Assembly (NCBI GenBank): GCA_003255025.1
Contig: QANY01002366.1
Coordinates: 1,123,509 to 1,187,508 of the forward strand
Reading direction: 5' to 3'
Source of the DNA: Datisca glomerata
Lineage: Eukaryota; Streptophyta; Magnoliopsida; Cucurbitales; Datiscaceae
Length of the DNA: 64,000 nt
Part shown: in pieces, positions 49,001 through 61,678 of the stretch
How positions within the stretch are numbered: the first letter of the stretch is position 1
Layout: every line of letters begins with the position of its first letter
The notes under the pieces: generated by a model
The model's database searches: none
What the model was told of the DNA's origin: nothing
Seen by the model: the letters and a program-made list of their open reading frames with translations, nothing else
Position numbers and translations under genes: made by a program

Positions 49001-49760
49001 ATTGCAAACCCATCGACACTCTAATAGGAAAGAGTCAAATCCTTAGTTAGGAAATGTGTCCTAAGACTCCAGAAGAAAAAGAGAGCATGACCAGAGTCCC
49101 ATATTATAATGCCATTAGAAGTTTGATGTATGTTATGTTGTGTACACCTCATGATATTTATTATGTTATTAGTTTAGTCAGTTGTTATCAGTCAAATCCT
49201 AGACAAGCTCATTGGAAAGCTATTAAGAGGATTTTGAGATACTCTAAAGGTACCACAGATTTATGTTTATGCTATCGAGGAAATGATTTACATCTAGTGG
49301 TGACCCTGACGAACGCAAATCAACGTCTGGGTATACTTTCTCGCTAAGCAATGGTGTCATATCTTGGAGTGGTAAAAACAGACATGCATTGCATTATCAA
49401 CTATGGAAGAGACATTTATAGTGTGTTTGGCTGCAGTGTAATAGGCAATTTGGCTTAGAAGGTTTCTGTGACATTTACAAGTTGTTTCTAGTGCATCGAA
49501 ACCAATGACTATATTTTGTGATAGCCAAGCAGCCATCGCTTATTCTAAAGACCCGAAGTATCATGGAAAAACAAATCATATAAACACTAAGTATGATTTT
49601 GTATGAGATATTACAGCGTATAAGGAGATAGTATTATAACATGTCCCTACACATCAAATGAGGGTGATCCTTTGACAAAGCCAATCCCTAGAAATATTTT
49701 TCTAAGCCAAGTCAAATCTCTAGGTATGCACAGATGTACATTTTGTATCAATGTTATTAA
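46036..49760 (+). pseudogene. Copia gag-pol remnant (plus strand)
   Basis: gag begins near 46,036 (MTFTSKNTIAKLNKDEKLNG). The zinc knuckle CYNCVILGHFARKC is intact at 46,570. The protease site reads NSGAADHV, with Asn for the catalytic Asp. Integrase at 47,128-47,980 shows HARLGH and CEHC of the zinc-binding domain, HSNIYGP (Asn for Asp), DQGHEYFSNQF and GVVERRNRTLLDM. Reverse transcriptase at 48,520-48,925 shows YVDDILLAGND (about 48,795). RNase H runs to about 49,700 (GVISWSGK, IFCDSQAAIAYSKDP). Stops at 46,408, 47,458, 47,982 and others break it. Confidence 0.9.
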
Positions 49761-50826
49761 TTAATGATTTGATGTTGTCCATTATTTTATTTATTTGTAG
49801 CACAAAACACGCATATCATGTTTGGATAAAATAAAAATGTATGTCACCAAACATTGACCGACTTACTCATACAAGCGATCACCTCAGGCGCTTGAAGAGT
49901 GTGATAAGATGAGATATTGTATGTTTAAAATATTTAGAAAGTTTGAACAAAACGTACTTTGATTAGGTTGTCACCTTGACAAAAGGTCAAGATGATGTCT
50001 AAATATTAATTTTATGGATCAACATGATTCTCACGATCATGTAGCCTAGTTGGTTGACGGAATGCAAGAACTTATTGAAGTCACTATGAGGAGCAAGCTA
50101 GTAAGATCTCAAGCTAGGCGCGAGGAATATTTGGTATCTGTGACTGAGCTATGACCCTTATAGTAGTTCAATATAAGTTATAATAAACATATACTCTTTC
50201 TATGAAGAGAAACCCACTATAGCATGTGTTCATATCACATGTGTCTTTTTTATGACTAAATAAGGAAAACATAAGATAGAATCCATGCTCTCACATTGTA
50301 TGAGTCATTTGAGGTACTTTGAGACTTCATATTTGGTGACTTTCGACTATATAGTGAAGTGGCACATAAATTTTGCTACTTTAACATGTCACCTATGGTT
50401 ATAGTAATTCGACCTAATGGAGCATATCTAAGAAAGTAATTTATTGGAAGCTAAGCTATATATGTGGGAAAGGAAGACGCCTTTTGTCTACATCTATAGT
50501 GTGTTCACTGGTCGACCAATTATGTTATCTTGTAATGGTTGTTAGTACATGATTGTGAATACATGTTTTGATGAAGTCAAGCATTTCTCTTTGAGGAATT
50601 AGAGATGCTTGAACTGATGTAATAAACAAGTATGGGGCATAGAGAGACAAGTAGATAGTCTTCAATTTTGAGGCTACCATGTTATCCCTAGCAGGTTCAT
50701 GGCAACTAGCTCTTATATGTGCACGCGGGTTGCACGATCTATTTTCCTGTATGAATTCATTAGTATGTGAATGTTTAATCATTTGTGATTGAATTTTTTT
50801 CAATCCCATCATATGCGAATGAAATG

Positions 50827-51194
50827 TGTTGGAAAATTCAGATACGGACACCCATGATGGGTTGACCCGAACCGGTTATGAAAAAGAATGATTGGTAATT
50901 TTTCATGTGAAAAAATTTCAATGGAAGTTAATCAAAGAAACTTTCATTAACTTCCATAATAGAAGAAAACCAATTGAGATTTTCTAGAGAAAAAACAACA
51001 AATTCGGACCTAGAGAAAATCATTCCTCCAACAATTAATCAAGTTTTCGCATACAAAATCAAAGGCTCTTGGATTGTGTAACAAGTGAGAAGTTCGTTTT
51101 CATAATCTTTTATAATATAAGATACGTAATTCATCATTTTGATCTATTCCGTTGCATAATCAAGTAAGTATACGTGATTCGATTGTTTCCTACA
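50827..51194 (+). repeat. Copia 3' LTR
   Basis: 368 bp copy of the LTR at 44,790-45,170 with several small deletions and substitutions. Confidence 0.93.
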
Positions 51195-51199
51195 CATAA

Positions 51200-51392
51200 T
51201 AAATGTAATATTGAATTATTTATTAGATAGAAAATAGTATAAATACACTCCTTCCAATGAATCTAAATCCACATGCAGAATCTCCCACGAGTAATAGTTT
51301 TGCTTAGACACAAAACCATAGAATAACAAAACAACATAGCGTGTAAAATCGTCAACCAAATTAATTGTTAAATTGGGTTTCCAATATGAAAT
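51200..51392 (-). pseudogene. Possible copia integrase scrap
   Basis: The minus strand reads NLVDDFTRYVVLLFYGFVSK, similar to the region around the first integrase Asp (VDDFTRY). It is short and lies between two LTRs, so the assignment is weak. Confidence 0.25.
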
Positions 51393-52062
51393 TGTTGGGC
51401 TATCCCTCCTATATTAGGAGGAAGTGAGCTTGAAGACCAATGGAAGAACAAGCCCACAATGGACTGAATTGCACAGCCACATAAAGTGGCGTACATGAGC
51501 TTTTAGGTTTGTGTGTGAAATTAAAGAATTTCACAACCTTTTGGTCAGCCGCCTAAGTCTTTTTTTAGGTGATGGGATTTTTGACGATTTTTGACGTCTT
51601 TGTGTTAGCCCCCTCAGTTGTGAGGGACGAGAGATAACATCAGTGGTAACTTGAAAGTGTATTCATGGTGATCCTCAATGATTTGATATTTGATCTCTTA
51701 ATTCTATAGTTAATTTTGAAAGTCTCTATACTGATGAGATTATTCTATTTTATTGTGTATCTATCATTATCGGTGATGAATATTAATCTGGTGATCAGTG
51801 TAAACCTCTAGTTCTATCTAGAGAAGAAACATGGTGTATCTCATTATTTTTTATAGTGAAAAAATTATTCAAAATTTGTCCCATGATTTTTCTCTTCACT
51901 CTAAAGGGTTTTCCACGTTAAATTTGATGCTCCTATTTTTCACTTTCCCTATTAAATTGGGTATTATCTCTACTTAGTACTTTACTATAATATTGATAAT
52001 TGGTTATCGACTCCATAATATTGAATTACGATGTATAAGGATTTCGAGTAAAAATCCCAACA
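51393..52062 (+). repeat. LTR of truncated copia element
   Basis: 670 bp, starting TGTTGGGCTATCCC and ending CCCAACA, a perfect 7-bp terminal inverted repeat. It is followed at once by the primer-binding site. No 3' LTR partner was found downstream. Confidence 0.82.
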
Positions 52063-52064
52063 AG

Positions 52065-52080
52065 TGGTATCAGAACATGG
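52065..52080 (+). promoter_or_regulatory. Copia primer-binding site
   Basis: TGGTATCAGAACATGG starts two bases after the LTR end and matches the initiator Met-tRNA type site. Confidence 0.85.
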
Positions 52081-52108
52081 TTGGTGTTATTAGCAGTTCG
52101 ATGTAGTT

Positions 52109-53785
52109 ATGAAGGTTAATACGAGCAGAATGATTAATTTGAATGGCACTAATTGGCAGTTGTGGAAGGAAAAATTGAGGATCTTCTTTACTATAAAAAG
52201 TTACATGCTCCCATCAAAGTGATACTGCAAAGATAGTTCACATGAATAAAGAAGATTGAGAATTATTGAACTGACAGGTCATCGGTTACATTTGACAATG
52301 GATGGATGATAACATCTATCATCATATAGTGAGTGAAACCTCTGAACACTCTTTGTGGATGAAATTAGAAGAGCTGTATGAGAGAAAAATAGTTAGGAAT
52401 AAAGCTTTTCTGATACGAAAGCTTGTGAACCTAAGATACAAAGAGGGTGCCTCAATCGCAGAGCACTTAAATGAGATTCAGAGCATTCTCAACCAGCTTT
52501 CTTCGATGAAAATGGTTTATTGACGATGAGCTTCAGGCCTTGTTGCTTCTCAGTTCTCTACTAGACAATTGGAAAACATTAGTAGTATCATTGAGTAATT
52601 CCTCTTCTGATGGTCAAGTCACTATAAGTTTGGTTAAGAGTAGTTCATTGAATGAAGAAATAAGAAGGAAATCCTTGGGTTCTTCAATGAGTCAATCAGA
52701 GGTTTTATTACGGAAAACTGGGAGAGAAGTTAGAGTGAATTTGATAGGAAAGGGGTTTAGTAGTTTTACTGCATGAATATAGGGCATAAGAAATTTAACT
52801 TCAAAACATTGAAAAGGTAGCAGCAAAAGGAAAATGGTGATAAGAGTAACGATTCAACAAAGACAATTGCAGTCACGAGTCAAAACGTGTTTGTTGTCTC
52901 ACTAGAGAATGTAGTGAATGGTACATGCCTAGACCCAGATTGGGTAATTGATAGTGTTGTCATCATACATGTTACCTCTAGAAGGGATTTCTTCTCATCT
53001 TACATATCAGGTGAGTTTGGTGTTGTGAAGATGGGAAATGATGGTACCTCCAAGATTATAGGTATTTGAGATGTGTGTCTAGAGACAGATATCAGGTGCA
53101 AGCTAGTACTCAAGAATCTGAGACACGTTCTGAGATCCAACTGAACTTGATTTCTACAGGCAAGCTCCATGATGAGGGTTATCACAATTATTTTGGTGAA
53201 GGTAAATGAAAACTCACCAAAGGCTCAATGGTAGTAGCTATAGGAAGGAAAAATCCTACGCTATACATGACATCTGCAAGGGTTGGGTGAAAGTAGTGAA
53301 TAAGAATATCACTAGTTAATTACCTTAAAAGAAACGATATGATCCAGCTAGGAAGAAAATTGTCAAAAGCCGAGATGTGAAATTCCTCGATGAATGGACT
53401 ATTGCAGGTTTGACGATAGTTGAGAAGCCCCAGCCTGATGAGATTGAGTTAAATCCAGTTCCTACATCTCCAAGGAATGGTGATGGTAGAGACACTAATG
53501 GTGATCGTGCTTATGAAAATGTTATTGATAAGCCAGCAGCACAGGATGCTCAACCTGTTTTAGTGCCACCAGCTAATGTGATTATCCAGTTATAGAGGTC
53601 TAGCAGAGAGCAACAATCCTCTATTAGATGTACTCGAGGTGATGATGTAATTTCTATTGATGGGGGGATTCAAAGAATTACAAAATGGCTGAGACAGATA
53701 GCCACCAAAGAAGGTGGATAAGAGCCATGCAGAAAGGGATGAAAGCTTTGCATGACTTATGGACCTTCTACTAAAAATGTTCACA
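52109..53785 (+). pseudogene. Truncated copia gag-pol
   Basis: gag starts MKVNTSRMINLNGTNWQLWK and continues (after stops) with MKLEELYERKIVRNKAFLIR and a CCHC-less tail. The protease domain reads WVIDSVVIIHVTSRRDFFSS, with Val-Val for Gly-Ala in DSGA, and GVVKMGNDGTSKIIGI, VCLETDIRCKLVLKNLRHV. Integrase is almost wholly missing: the text jumps to KKIVKSRDVKFLDEW and a Pro/Asp-rich linker, which normally lies between integrase and RT. It breaks off just before RT at about 53,785. Confidence 0.82.
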
Positions 53786-53884
53786 TGTTATATATAAGAA
53801 TATCAATTTATTAATTGTTCATAAAATAAATCATCAAAATTACATAGAATCTCGTGCTTTTAGGGCATAATTCTAATAGGGAAG

Positions 53885-54260
53885 CCTTGCCACTTACCTG
53901 TGGAGCATGAACATAAGGCATTTTGGCCTATGAAGATGGTAAATTTTGACATGGAAGCTGTTGGAAATAAGATAGCCTTACAACTTAATGAGATGGAGGA
54001 ATTTTGTAATGATGCTTATGAAAGTGCTCACGTCTACAAAGAAATAACCAAAAGATGGTATGACCAATGTATATTATACAAGTAGTTCTTCGTTAAACAT
54101 AAAGTTTTGATATTCAACTCTCGTTCGAAGCTATCTCTTGGGAAGTTGCGTTCAAGGTGGTCTGGACCCTTCACCGTTGTCAAAGTGTTTCCCTATGGAT
54201 TGGTCATGATGCGATAAGAGCAATATTTCAAGTTAATGGACAAAGGTTGAAACTTACATA
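53885..54260 (+). pseudogene. Athila-like Ty3/gypsy integrase end
   Basis: LPVEHEHKAFWPMKMVNFDM, LQLNEMEEFCNDAYESAHVY and, after a stop, [35 protein letters not shown] match the C-terminal integrase region of Athila-type elements. Two stops are present. The start abuts the end of the truncated copia, so one of them was cut by the other's insertion or by deletion. Confidence 0.82.
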
Positions 54261-55560
54261 GAAGCTAATTTTGATACTCAAAAGGTTTCAATCCCTCTTC
54301 AAGATTCATAGTAGAGCAATCGCACGAAGTTAGATTGAAGAATCTAAATTAAGTGTTTATTGGGAGGCAACCCAATACGATTTTTTCTTTCTATGTTTTT
54401 ATTTTTTTATTTGTCTACTTCTTCCTCTCTGCTTTGCATTGCATGATAATAATATTATTTTTACAGATTGAGGACAATGTTGAGTTTGGGTTTGGGGGTG
54501 GTTTCATAATTATTGTGTTTTTAGTGGTAATTTCTTTTTAATTTTAGAAAGGAGTCATACAACAAATAAGTTTTGGTGTAAAAAAGAAAAAAAAAACCAA
54601 AAGTTTGTTAAAATCTACTACTTGTTTTTACTAATGAGGATGTATATGCTTTGTTTATCACTAATTCTCTTAGAAAGCGTTGTCATGAAGGTTTTGCATC
54701 GCATTTATTATATTCATGCTAAATTCATTGTGAAAAGAGTGTACAAAGTGTCGTGTTTGTATAGATTTTGGAAAATTAGTAGAGACTACCCTGGAAAGTT
54801 TATTAAGCCTAGAGCTATTCTTTGAGAGAGTATTCAGTTGTTCTACTCTCAATTTCTCTCTTTTATCCCTACTAAGATCTCATATTATATTTGCTTGAAA
54901 TACTAATGAACTGACAGTTTTGGGTAATATCCTTTGCTTCCAAGTTGATGGACCATTAGAGATGAAGATCGGCAATGCATGTGTTAGCTACTTAAACAGC
55001 ATTTTCCCTACCCTGTTGTGTGCACCCAAAGCCCAGTTGAAGCTTTCATTTTAGCCTTATTTTTATTCATCACCCTCAATTGACAATATTCTTCAACCTA
55101 GTTTTAGCCTTACCCTATAACTTGAGAGATGACATGATCATAAGGATTAAGCATGGAGACAAGTTTCTATTATGTAATGAGGTATACCTACAATAGAAGT
55201 AGTGGTTATACATATACTGCAATTTGAAGGCTCGTCTCCTAAAAAAAGATGAGGAAAAAGAAAAAAAAAATTGCGGTGACTTTCAACGATTTAAGGGTCA
55301 ATATTCAAAGAGGAACTTCATTTTCTTCTTTCATAGCCAATATCGTAGACTTATATTACACCCATTAGAAAGATCTAACAAATCTTTTGTGAAGTTAAAC
55401 TTGGAGGTAAGTTAAGTACATATGTTCTTAGTATTTCAATTCCTTCCATGAGATCTACGTTTAATAAATTAATCAGTATTTACTTTAGTGTCACATATCA
55501 TTGGAATATTTGATTTTACATAGAATAAGTTGTTTATCATGCGTGCTGTAGTGATTAAGC
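54261..55560 (+). other. 3' region of Athila-like element
   Basis: TTGGGAGGCAACCCAATACG (54,359-54,378) and ATTGAGGACAATGTTGAGTT (near 54,467) are typical of the 3' untranslated part of Athila elements. No further gene is visible to 55,560; the LTR was not identified. Confidence 0.55.
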
Positions 55561-55719
55561 ATTCATTTTAAAACATATCAAATATCATTATCAATGAAAT
55601 CCAAAGAAAAACCTTGCTCAATTAAACTAGCTACTAAAATGAGGTTTTCCTAAAATTTGGGATATAATAAACATCATGTAAAACCAAATAATTGTTCTTA
55701 AATAACAATTTAATAGTTT

Positions 55720-56690
55720 CAACTAATACTGCCGACATTACTGCTCCATTTCTCCAACGAAAACTGAACTCGCCCTCATTAAACCTCCTGCTTTACCTAA
55801 AAAAGTAGAGTCAACCACATAATAGGTTTCAGTAACAAGTAATGTGCCTTTGGATTTCAACTCCTTGAGATAATCCAGGCAGTTGCATTTTCAATGACCA
55901 ACGATTTCGCAATGATGACATTTGTCTTTCTACTTATCCACTTTTGCAGGGCCCTTGCCTTTCGCAGCTTTCTAGCTCACCTTCTTAGCTTTCATCGGAC
56001 CTCTCTTGCGTTTCTTTTTTGTGCTAGAGGTGGAAGGCTTACTTTCAGTAAAGTTTGCCTATCAATTCTTCCTCTTGCACTTCAAAAATAAGGTCTTTGC
56101 AGCTTGCAACTCCTTCATAAAATTTGGAAGAAAGTACCTCAACTTATTCTTCGAATAATTAAGTTTGAAGTACTCAAAAGTGTCTGGCTGGGTCTCAATG
56201 ATCATATCAACTTGAGTCTAGCCATCTACCTCAGCTCTCATGATCTCCATCTCATTTAGATAACTATTGATCAACATCATATGTTCTCTAAGAGGAGTTT
56301 TGGGTTTCATCTGACAGTTCATGAAGTTTCACACAGCAGCCTGTTTGGCTTGACGACCCTGATCCCCGAATATTTTGGTGATGTTCAACATCATGTCAGC
56401 GGCAGTCTCCATGTTATGATGTTGTTCTTGCAACACATTGTTAACTGATGCCAAGATGTAACACATGGCGATCTCATCAGAACGCAGTCAAGAAGCATGG
56501 GCATCATTTTCCTCTTGAGTCGATTGAGCAATAGGGTCAAGGGGATAAGGGGTGGTGAGCACGAACCTGTGCTTTTCTACCGCCGGCATCATATCAAGAT
56601 TATATTTTCAATCCACGTAATTTTCATCAGTGAGTTTGTTTGCATTCAAGATTCTTGTGAGGATAATGACATGATTAATGAAAAGAATAA
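55720..56690 (-). pseudogene. Copia gag remnant (minus strand)
   Basis: The minus strand gives ASVNNVLQEQHHNMETAADM, LNITKIFGDQGRQAKQAAV, MKPKTPLREHMMLINSYLNE, LKLNYSKNKLRYFLPNFMKE and a CHHCEIVGH-KCNC zinc knuckle (about 55,880-55,915) with its Trp changed to a stop. This is copia gag. It belongs to the element whose LTR lies at 58,377-60,131. pol is missing to the left. Confidence 0.8.
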
Positions 56691-56699
56691 CTAAAGTGG

Positions 56700-58361
56700 T
56701 GTAAATAAATACTTAATCATTTAGGAAACAATGATGCATGATGCAAATACTTAAATATTTAAAAAATCGGTTAAAAACATATTTTTTTCATGATGTTACG
56801 ATCAACAATGATAGCTCGTTTCATCAATTATTAACGCCTGAGCTACCCCTAATCGCATCAAGACTCTTCTCATTTGGTTAACGCTTCTCAAGATGTCACT
56901 ACATCTAGCTCAACCAATCACTAATGGTTTCGGTCACCTTAGCCCCATTGACTAGCTCCTATAAGAGTTTCTAATGTACTTCGGTATAAGTGTTTGACCA
57001 ATGTATTGGCTTTAAAGGTTGCTATGAATTAACAGTCTGTGTAGGAACGATCCTGCCTCACCACTTCCTTTACAAGATTTAGCTTCTCAAGCAACGCGAT
57101 GGCTCAAAGCGACACGATTCCTAAGTTTCTCTTACTGAAGAGATGACTGCTAGGGTTGCTTTAAACCATTCATCGTTCCACAATCAAGTTTGCGTTGAGG
57201 ACTTTTGGAATTTTCACCACTTAGTTTTTGAAAAATTTAGATTTTTCTTTGCTTTTTCAAAAATCATAAGTCTTTATAAATTTGAAAAGCAAGTTTTAAA
57301 AATTATAACTTCTATAAAAGTTGAATCAAAATTTATAATTTATATTTTTTATAAAATATGTATTGTATTTAAAATTATAACTCATTATAAATTTAAACTA
57401 CAATGATGCATGTACATGCTACACGGCAATTTGATACTGGCATTCTCTTTTTCTATATGGCAATGAGGATGCGAGATTAATAATAAATTATATATTCAAA
57501 ATTAACCTCTCTATGGCTAATTTATAATTACAAACCATAAAAAAGAGTAATAAATAAATTATAATATTTTAAAAATTATTATTCATGGTGTCCGTAATTA
57601 TTTCTTTCTCCTTCGGGGAGTCTCACCTCTTTATAACCATTCACCAAGGACCAGTCCTATTTTTAAAATTCAAGAGTTTCAATTTAAAATTAATTTTTCA
57701 ACAATTTTTACTTGATAAATAATTTACCAAGTAAAATAATCAATTGATTTATTTTAAAAATAATTTGCAAATTAAATTCTAATTAATTAGTGTTGAAAAA
57801 TATTCAAATTAAATAAATCTAATTTTTAAAGACTGAATTGAGCTGAGAATCAAATCTCAAGTCCTTGCGAATCATTTGGGCCAACACAGCACTTATTCAG
57901 TCCAAAACCTCAACAGGCTCGGTGGGTCCACGCCAGTCCAAGACCTAATATGGTATTGTGCGCGTTAGGGTTTCCAAAACTCTAGAGTTTCCTAAACCTC
58001 AATGCTGCCACCTAGGGTTTCACAAACCCTAGTGACGGTGCGAGGCAAGGCACAGGAACGAACAGTGGACGGCGCGGCTGCAGGCGGCTGACAGTGAACC
58101 TCGGGAAGCGTTTGCGACGGATTTATATGGAATTAAAGATACAACTCTTGTAAAATTAAATTACATAAAATCCCACACCACAATTTTGGCATACATCAAT
58201 TATAAAATTCAAATATAACCTGTGGAGCCAATCGATCAGGATCCATTCATAAAACACATTCAAACATGTTTTGAATCTACCATACAAAAATTATATGCCA
58301 ATATCATCATATTCATCCATACATATGTTTAGATACTGAATATGCATAATCAAAAATCATA
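56700..58361 (-). other. Leader of minus-strand copia
   Basis: Between gag and the primer-binding site there is AT-rich DNA, with one GC-rich patch at 57,880-58,110. No coding stretch was recognised. Confidence 0.45.
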
Positions 58362-58376
58362 GGCTCTAATACTAAC
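58362..58376 (-). promoter_or_regulatory. Copia primer-binding site
   Basis: GTTAGTATTAGAGCC on the minus strand directly follows the LTR end CCAACA and resembles TGGTATCAGAGCC. Confidence 0.75.
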
Positions 58377-60131
58377 TGTTGGATTGAGTTTTAAACTTTG
58401 AAGAAAATTAATTAACCGTGGCAAGTTCATGGGCGGAATTTTAAAAAAATCATACAAACGTTTAATCCACAACACAAAACCGATCAATGAACATGCATAA
58501 TCATATCAATTGATCCTTACACTGATAACCACTAGTTAGAGTCCTAAGAAAATCTCTCAAGAATTTTCATAAGAATTGAGTATTGGCTCTCAAAACAACG
58601 ATTGAAAGAGAAAAATAAATTTTTCTCTTCCCCTACTATCAAAATCGGCGGCAACTCTGTGTGTAGGGAGAGAAAAACATTTTCTTCTCTGATTAACACA
58701 TTTAAGGATAATGTTAGCGACAGGGATTAAGATGCAATCCCTTATACGATAATTACAGAATTTTTACATATATCTCTGTGTTAAATTGCCGAAAATTATC
58801 TCCCTATGCACTGCTTTCTGCGATTTTTACATCTCCCCTAAAGCCAAGACTATGTCCAAATTTATCAATTCAAATTGATGAATTAAATTGATCTCTATCA
58901 ATTAATTAATGAATTTATTTTATTCACTAATTATCTAATAATTAGAAAATAGTAAAATAATTAATTTAAACATTAATTTTGTTCTTCACTAATTATAACC
59001 ATCTCATATGGGGCTCGGGAAGTATACTTTGGTCCAAAATACGTTTTGGTCCAACTGTCATTATTTATCATTTTTGTCCTTATAAGCTACTCTTGAGATC
59101 AAATAGATACACATGAATAAAGCTATGAGATTCAAGTACCCGATTAATTTATCTTCATAAATTTCCAACATATTTAATCCCGATATCGTATGACTACACT
59201 ATAGGTCTGATGCCGAATAAACTCTCGATTCATACGCGCTACATTTTCTGTTTGTGCAAATAAATATTTATATTTCATAGTTCACAGAATATTTTACGAT
59301 ATTACCCTTCTGAATATCAGTAAAAAGAGCGTTATATAAAGTTACCATTTTACCCATCTAATTATTATTTACTTAACGTTTTTATTGACTGTGAATAAGA
59401 AAGACATATCAGTTAACTGTCTCATACAGTTCACCATGTCTTATTCAATAACTCATGTCATCGAGTACTAGACCCGGTTTATTTATTCACATATTCAACA
59501 ATAAAGCATAAGCTGATATTGTTGTTTTTATAATATTATGACAAATTCCATATCTGTGAATCACGCAACTTCAACATAGTTGAATCACGGTCCCAACAGC
59601 CGATGTATTATCCGGCAATTCAAACTCACTCATTTGGCATATCAAAGATCGAAGTAACTAACGCAAGTTTTTTATTCACCTTAGGATTAAGGTAATTATG
59701 AAAATATCATTAAAGTATAACAATTAGATTTAGAGCTAGATAAACGACTTTGCTCTAAACTAATTGGTTACTAGTCTATTCAACATGTTCTATAATATGT
59801 TTAGGTCAACCGTTAGAGTCTCCACTTTCATGCCCCAAGACCGATATCATTTGGTTCAACCTAACAGTCATAATTGTACTTGATTTTCCAGTCGATCCTA
59901 AGACTGCAAATAATATTTTGAATTATCTCATAAGAGTTTGTCTGGAAGACCGCCCGGTCTTTACTCTTCTTACATTGATAACAGTTTCAGGACTTAAGTA
60001 AATTACAAACACACTTTAATTAAATAAAATTTTCATTTATTCTGAATATTCAGCAATACATAAATGTCAAAAAAATAATTGTTTACTCATAAATAGTTAT
60101 CACATCATACTTTATGGACATAATTTCAACA
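58377..60131 (-). repeat. Copia LTR with element sequence on both sides
   Basis: 1,755 bp; on the minus strand it starts TGTTGAAATTATGTCC and ends CCAACA. Upstream (right) is a polypurine tract TAAGTGGGAGAT with an RNase H tail; downstream (left) is a primer-binding site with leader and gag. It therefore serves as 3' LTR for one internal region and 5' LTR for the other. Confidence 0.82.
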
Positions 60132-60215
60132 ATCTCCCACTTAGAGTAAAGTAGGTGTATACAATCTCGTATTCTCATGTCCTCTAGATGACCATCAAGT
60201 ATTTAAGGAAGCCCA
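60132..60215 (-). pseudogene. Copia RNase H tail and polypurine tract
   Basis: The minus strand codes GHLEDMRIRDCIHLL-type sequence, the usual end of copia pol, then the polypurine tract TAAGTGGGAGAT. Only about 80 bases of this upstream element remain. Confidence 0.55.
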
Positions 60216-60259
60216 AAAGTCACATGAATATTCTAGAAAGAAATATTTTGGGCTCTTAA

Positions 60260-60660
60260 TGTTGTGTAACAACCCAAAAACGTTTTTGGCATTGATCATA
60301 AAGCCAAAATATTTTTTGGAGCTTAAGTACCATTTATGGTGACTTTCCCATGAATAGTATAAAAGGAGGTATCTTCTCCTCGTTTGACACACCAACAAAG
60401 CAATGGCTCTCTTTTGTCTCTCTTTTTCTCTCCATGTTTTTCGCTTCTTTTGTTAAAAATTTCTTGGCTCGGTCTCGGTTCAGTTTATTTCTGATTCGGT
60501 CCTTGGTTCGGTTTTTCGGTTCAGTTTTCCTGTTCAGTCTTAGTTCGCGTCGTTACTCTTGTGTTAAAATTTAGACAAGTCAATTCAATAAGTTGGTAAA
60601 ATCGGGAGCTCTTTAGCTGTCTCCAAGCGTTTTACCTTGGGAAACACACGTCGTTATCAG
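60260..60660 (+). mobile_element. Probable LTR fragment
   Basis: It starts TGTTGTGTAACAACCC, has a strong TATA box (AGTATAAAAGGAGG, 60,357-60,370) and a CT-rich stretch, and CGGTTC-type repeats at 60,470-60,535. The right end and any partner are unclear. Confidence 0.4.
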
Positions 60661-60889
60661 CCTTTAGTATCACAAGTAATGGGGCGTAACTGTTTTAAAT
60701 AACATAACTGATTTCTTATTAACATAACGTATTTGTAATTAACATAATTGATTCTTAGAAACAGAGATGAAAGAGGAAGAAATTCTCTATAATTTAAGAG
60801 AAAAATCAGAAATTGATTATTTTCAACATTTAGATAGAAAAATCTAGGTTTAAAGAGTAGAAAAGAGAAAACAAGAATCGCTTACCAAT

Positions 60890-61020
60890 ATCAATGTTAT
60901 AGGGCTGCCCAAACTGAAACGAAGAAGATGAAGGTGAAGAACTGAGTCTCGTTGGAGAAGAAAACTGTAAAAGAGAGGGGAAATAGCAGTACATAGGAGA
61001 AAGGCCCGTGCATTTAAAAA
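60890..61020 (-). pseudogene. First-exon-like segment
   Basis: The minus strand is open for MYCYFPSLLQFSSPTRLSSS and further to FQFGQPYNIDI, then a donor GTAAGC at about 60,884. The Ser-rich start recalls a transit peptide or 5' UTR. No continuation was found, so it may be a gene start cut off by the LTR to the left. The parent gene was not recognised. Confidence 0.3.
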
Positions 61021-61678
61021 AAAAGGGGTGAGAGGGGGTTGTCGGTGGTTACATTGTTAATTTTCATCATGTGTAATCATATAGTTTACACCATGTAATT
61101 AATATATTTACATGTAGTAATTTCATAATACAATAATTTCCATTAAATCTTATAATTGAAAAATATATTTTAAACAAAGATTTACTCAAAAGAAGAATGA
61201 TTTTTAAATAATGTTTCGTCTAATAAAATTGATTTGAAATTAAAACTCGAATAATTATTTTTTTATAACTTTGCCATCGTTCAAGGGCAGATAACCCATT
61301 GATTCAACTAAAAAGCTTGTTACAATGGTCTATAATACTCCCAGTAGCGTAACATAAAATATCCCTTCATCCCAAGACTGACGCACAAACCCTCTTAGTA
61401 ATAATAACTATCATCTTCAACGGAAGAGAACTCTAGATACATGACCGTCGCAGAACTCTGAAGCATACACTCTTAATAATAACATCTTTCAACGTCAACC
61501 AACAATTCTAGTTAAATGCTCTAGTATATAGTAGTGCACTAAGTACATCTTTACTTCGCTCCTCAACAAAAGCAAATACAAGTACCTACAATTTGATGGC
61601 TTCAAACTTGACACAGTAGAGAAAACGAATTAATGAATTGTTTTCGTACTATTCATTGGTCTTCGTGAAAAACCACTG
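61021..61678. other. 3' flank of DUF21-CBS gene
   Basis: AT-rich; probably the 3' UTR of the neighbouring gene plus a short spacer. No other feature was recognised. Confidence 0.45.

Larger units (their letters stand above)
44790..51194 (+). mobile_element. Full-length Ty1/copia element
   Basis: LTRs at 44,790-45,170 (381 bp) and 50,827-51,194 (368 bp) both start TGTTGGAAAATTCA and end CTACA. A perfect 5-bp target duplication CATAA flanks the element (44,785-44,789 and 51,195-51,199). A primer-binding-like TTGATATCAAAG follows the 5' LTR. Total 6,405 bp. The LTRs differ at many sites (roughly 85% alike by eye), so the insertion is old. Coding content is annotated separately; 49,760-50,826 is non-coding 3' internal sequence. 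Confidence 0.95.
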
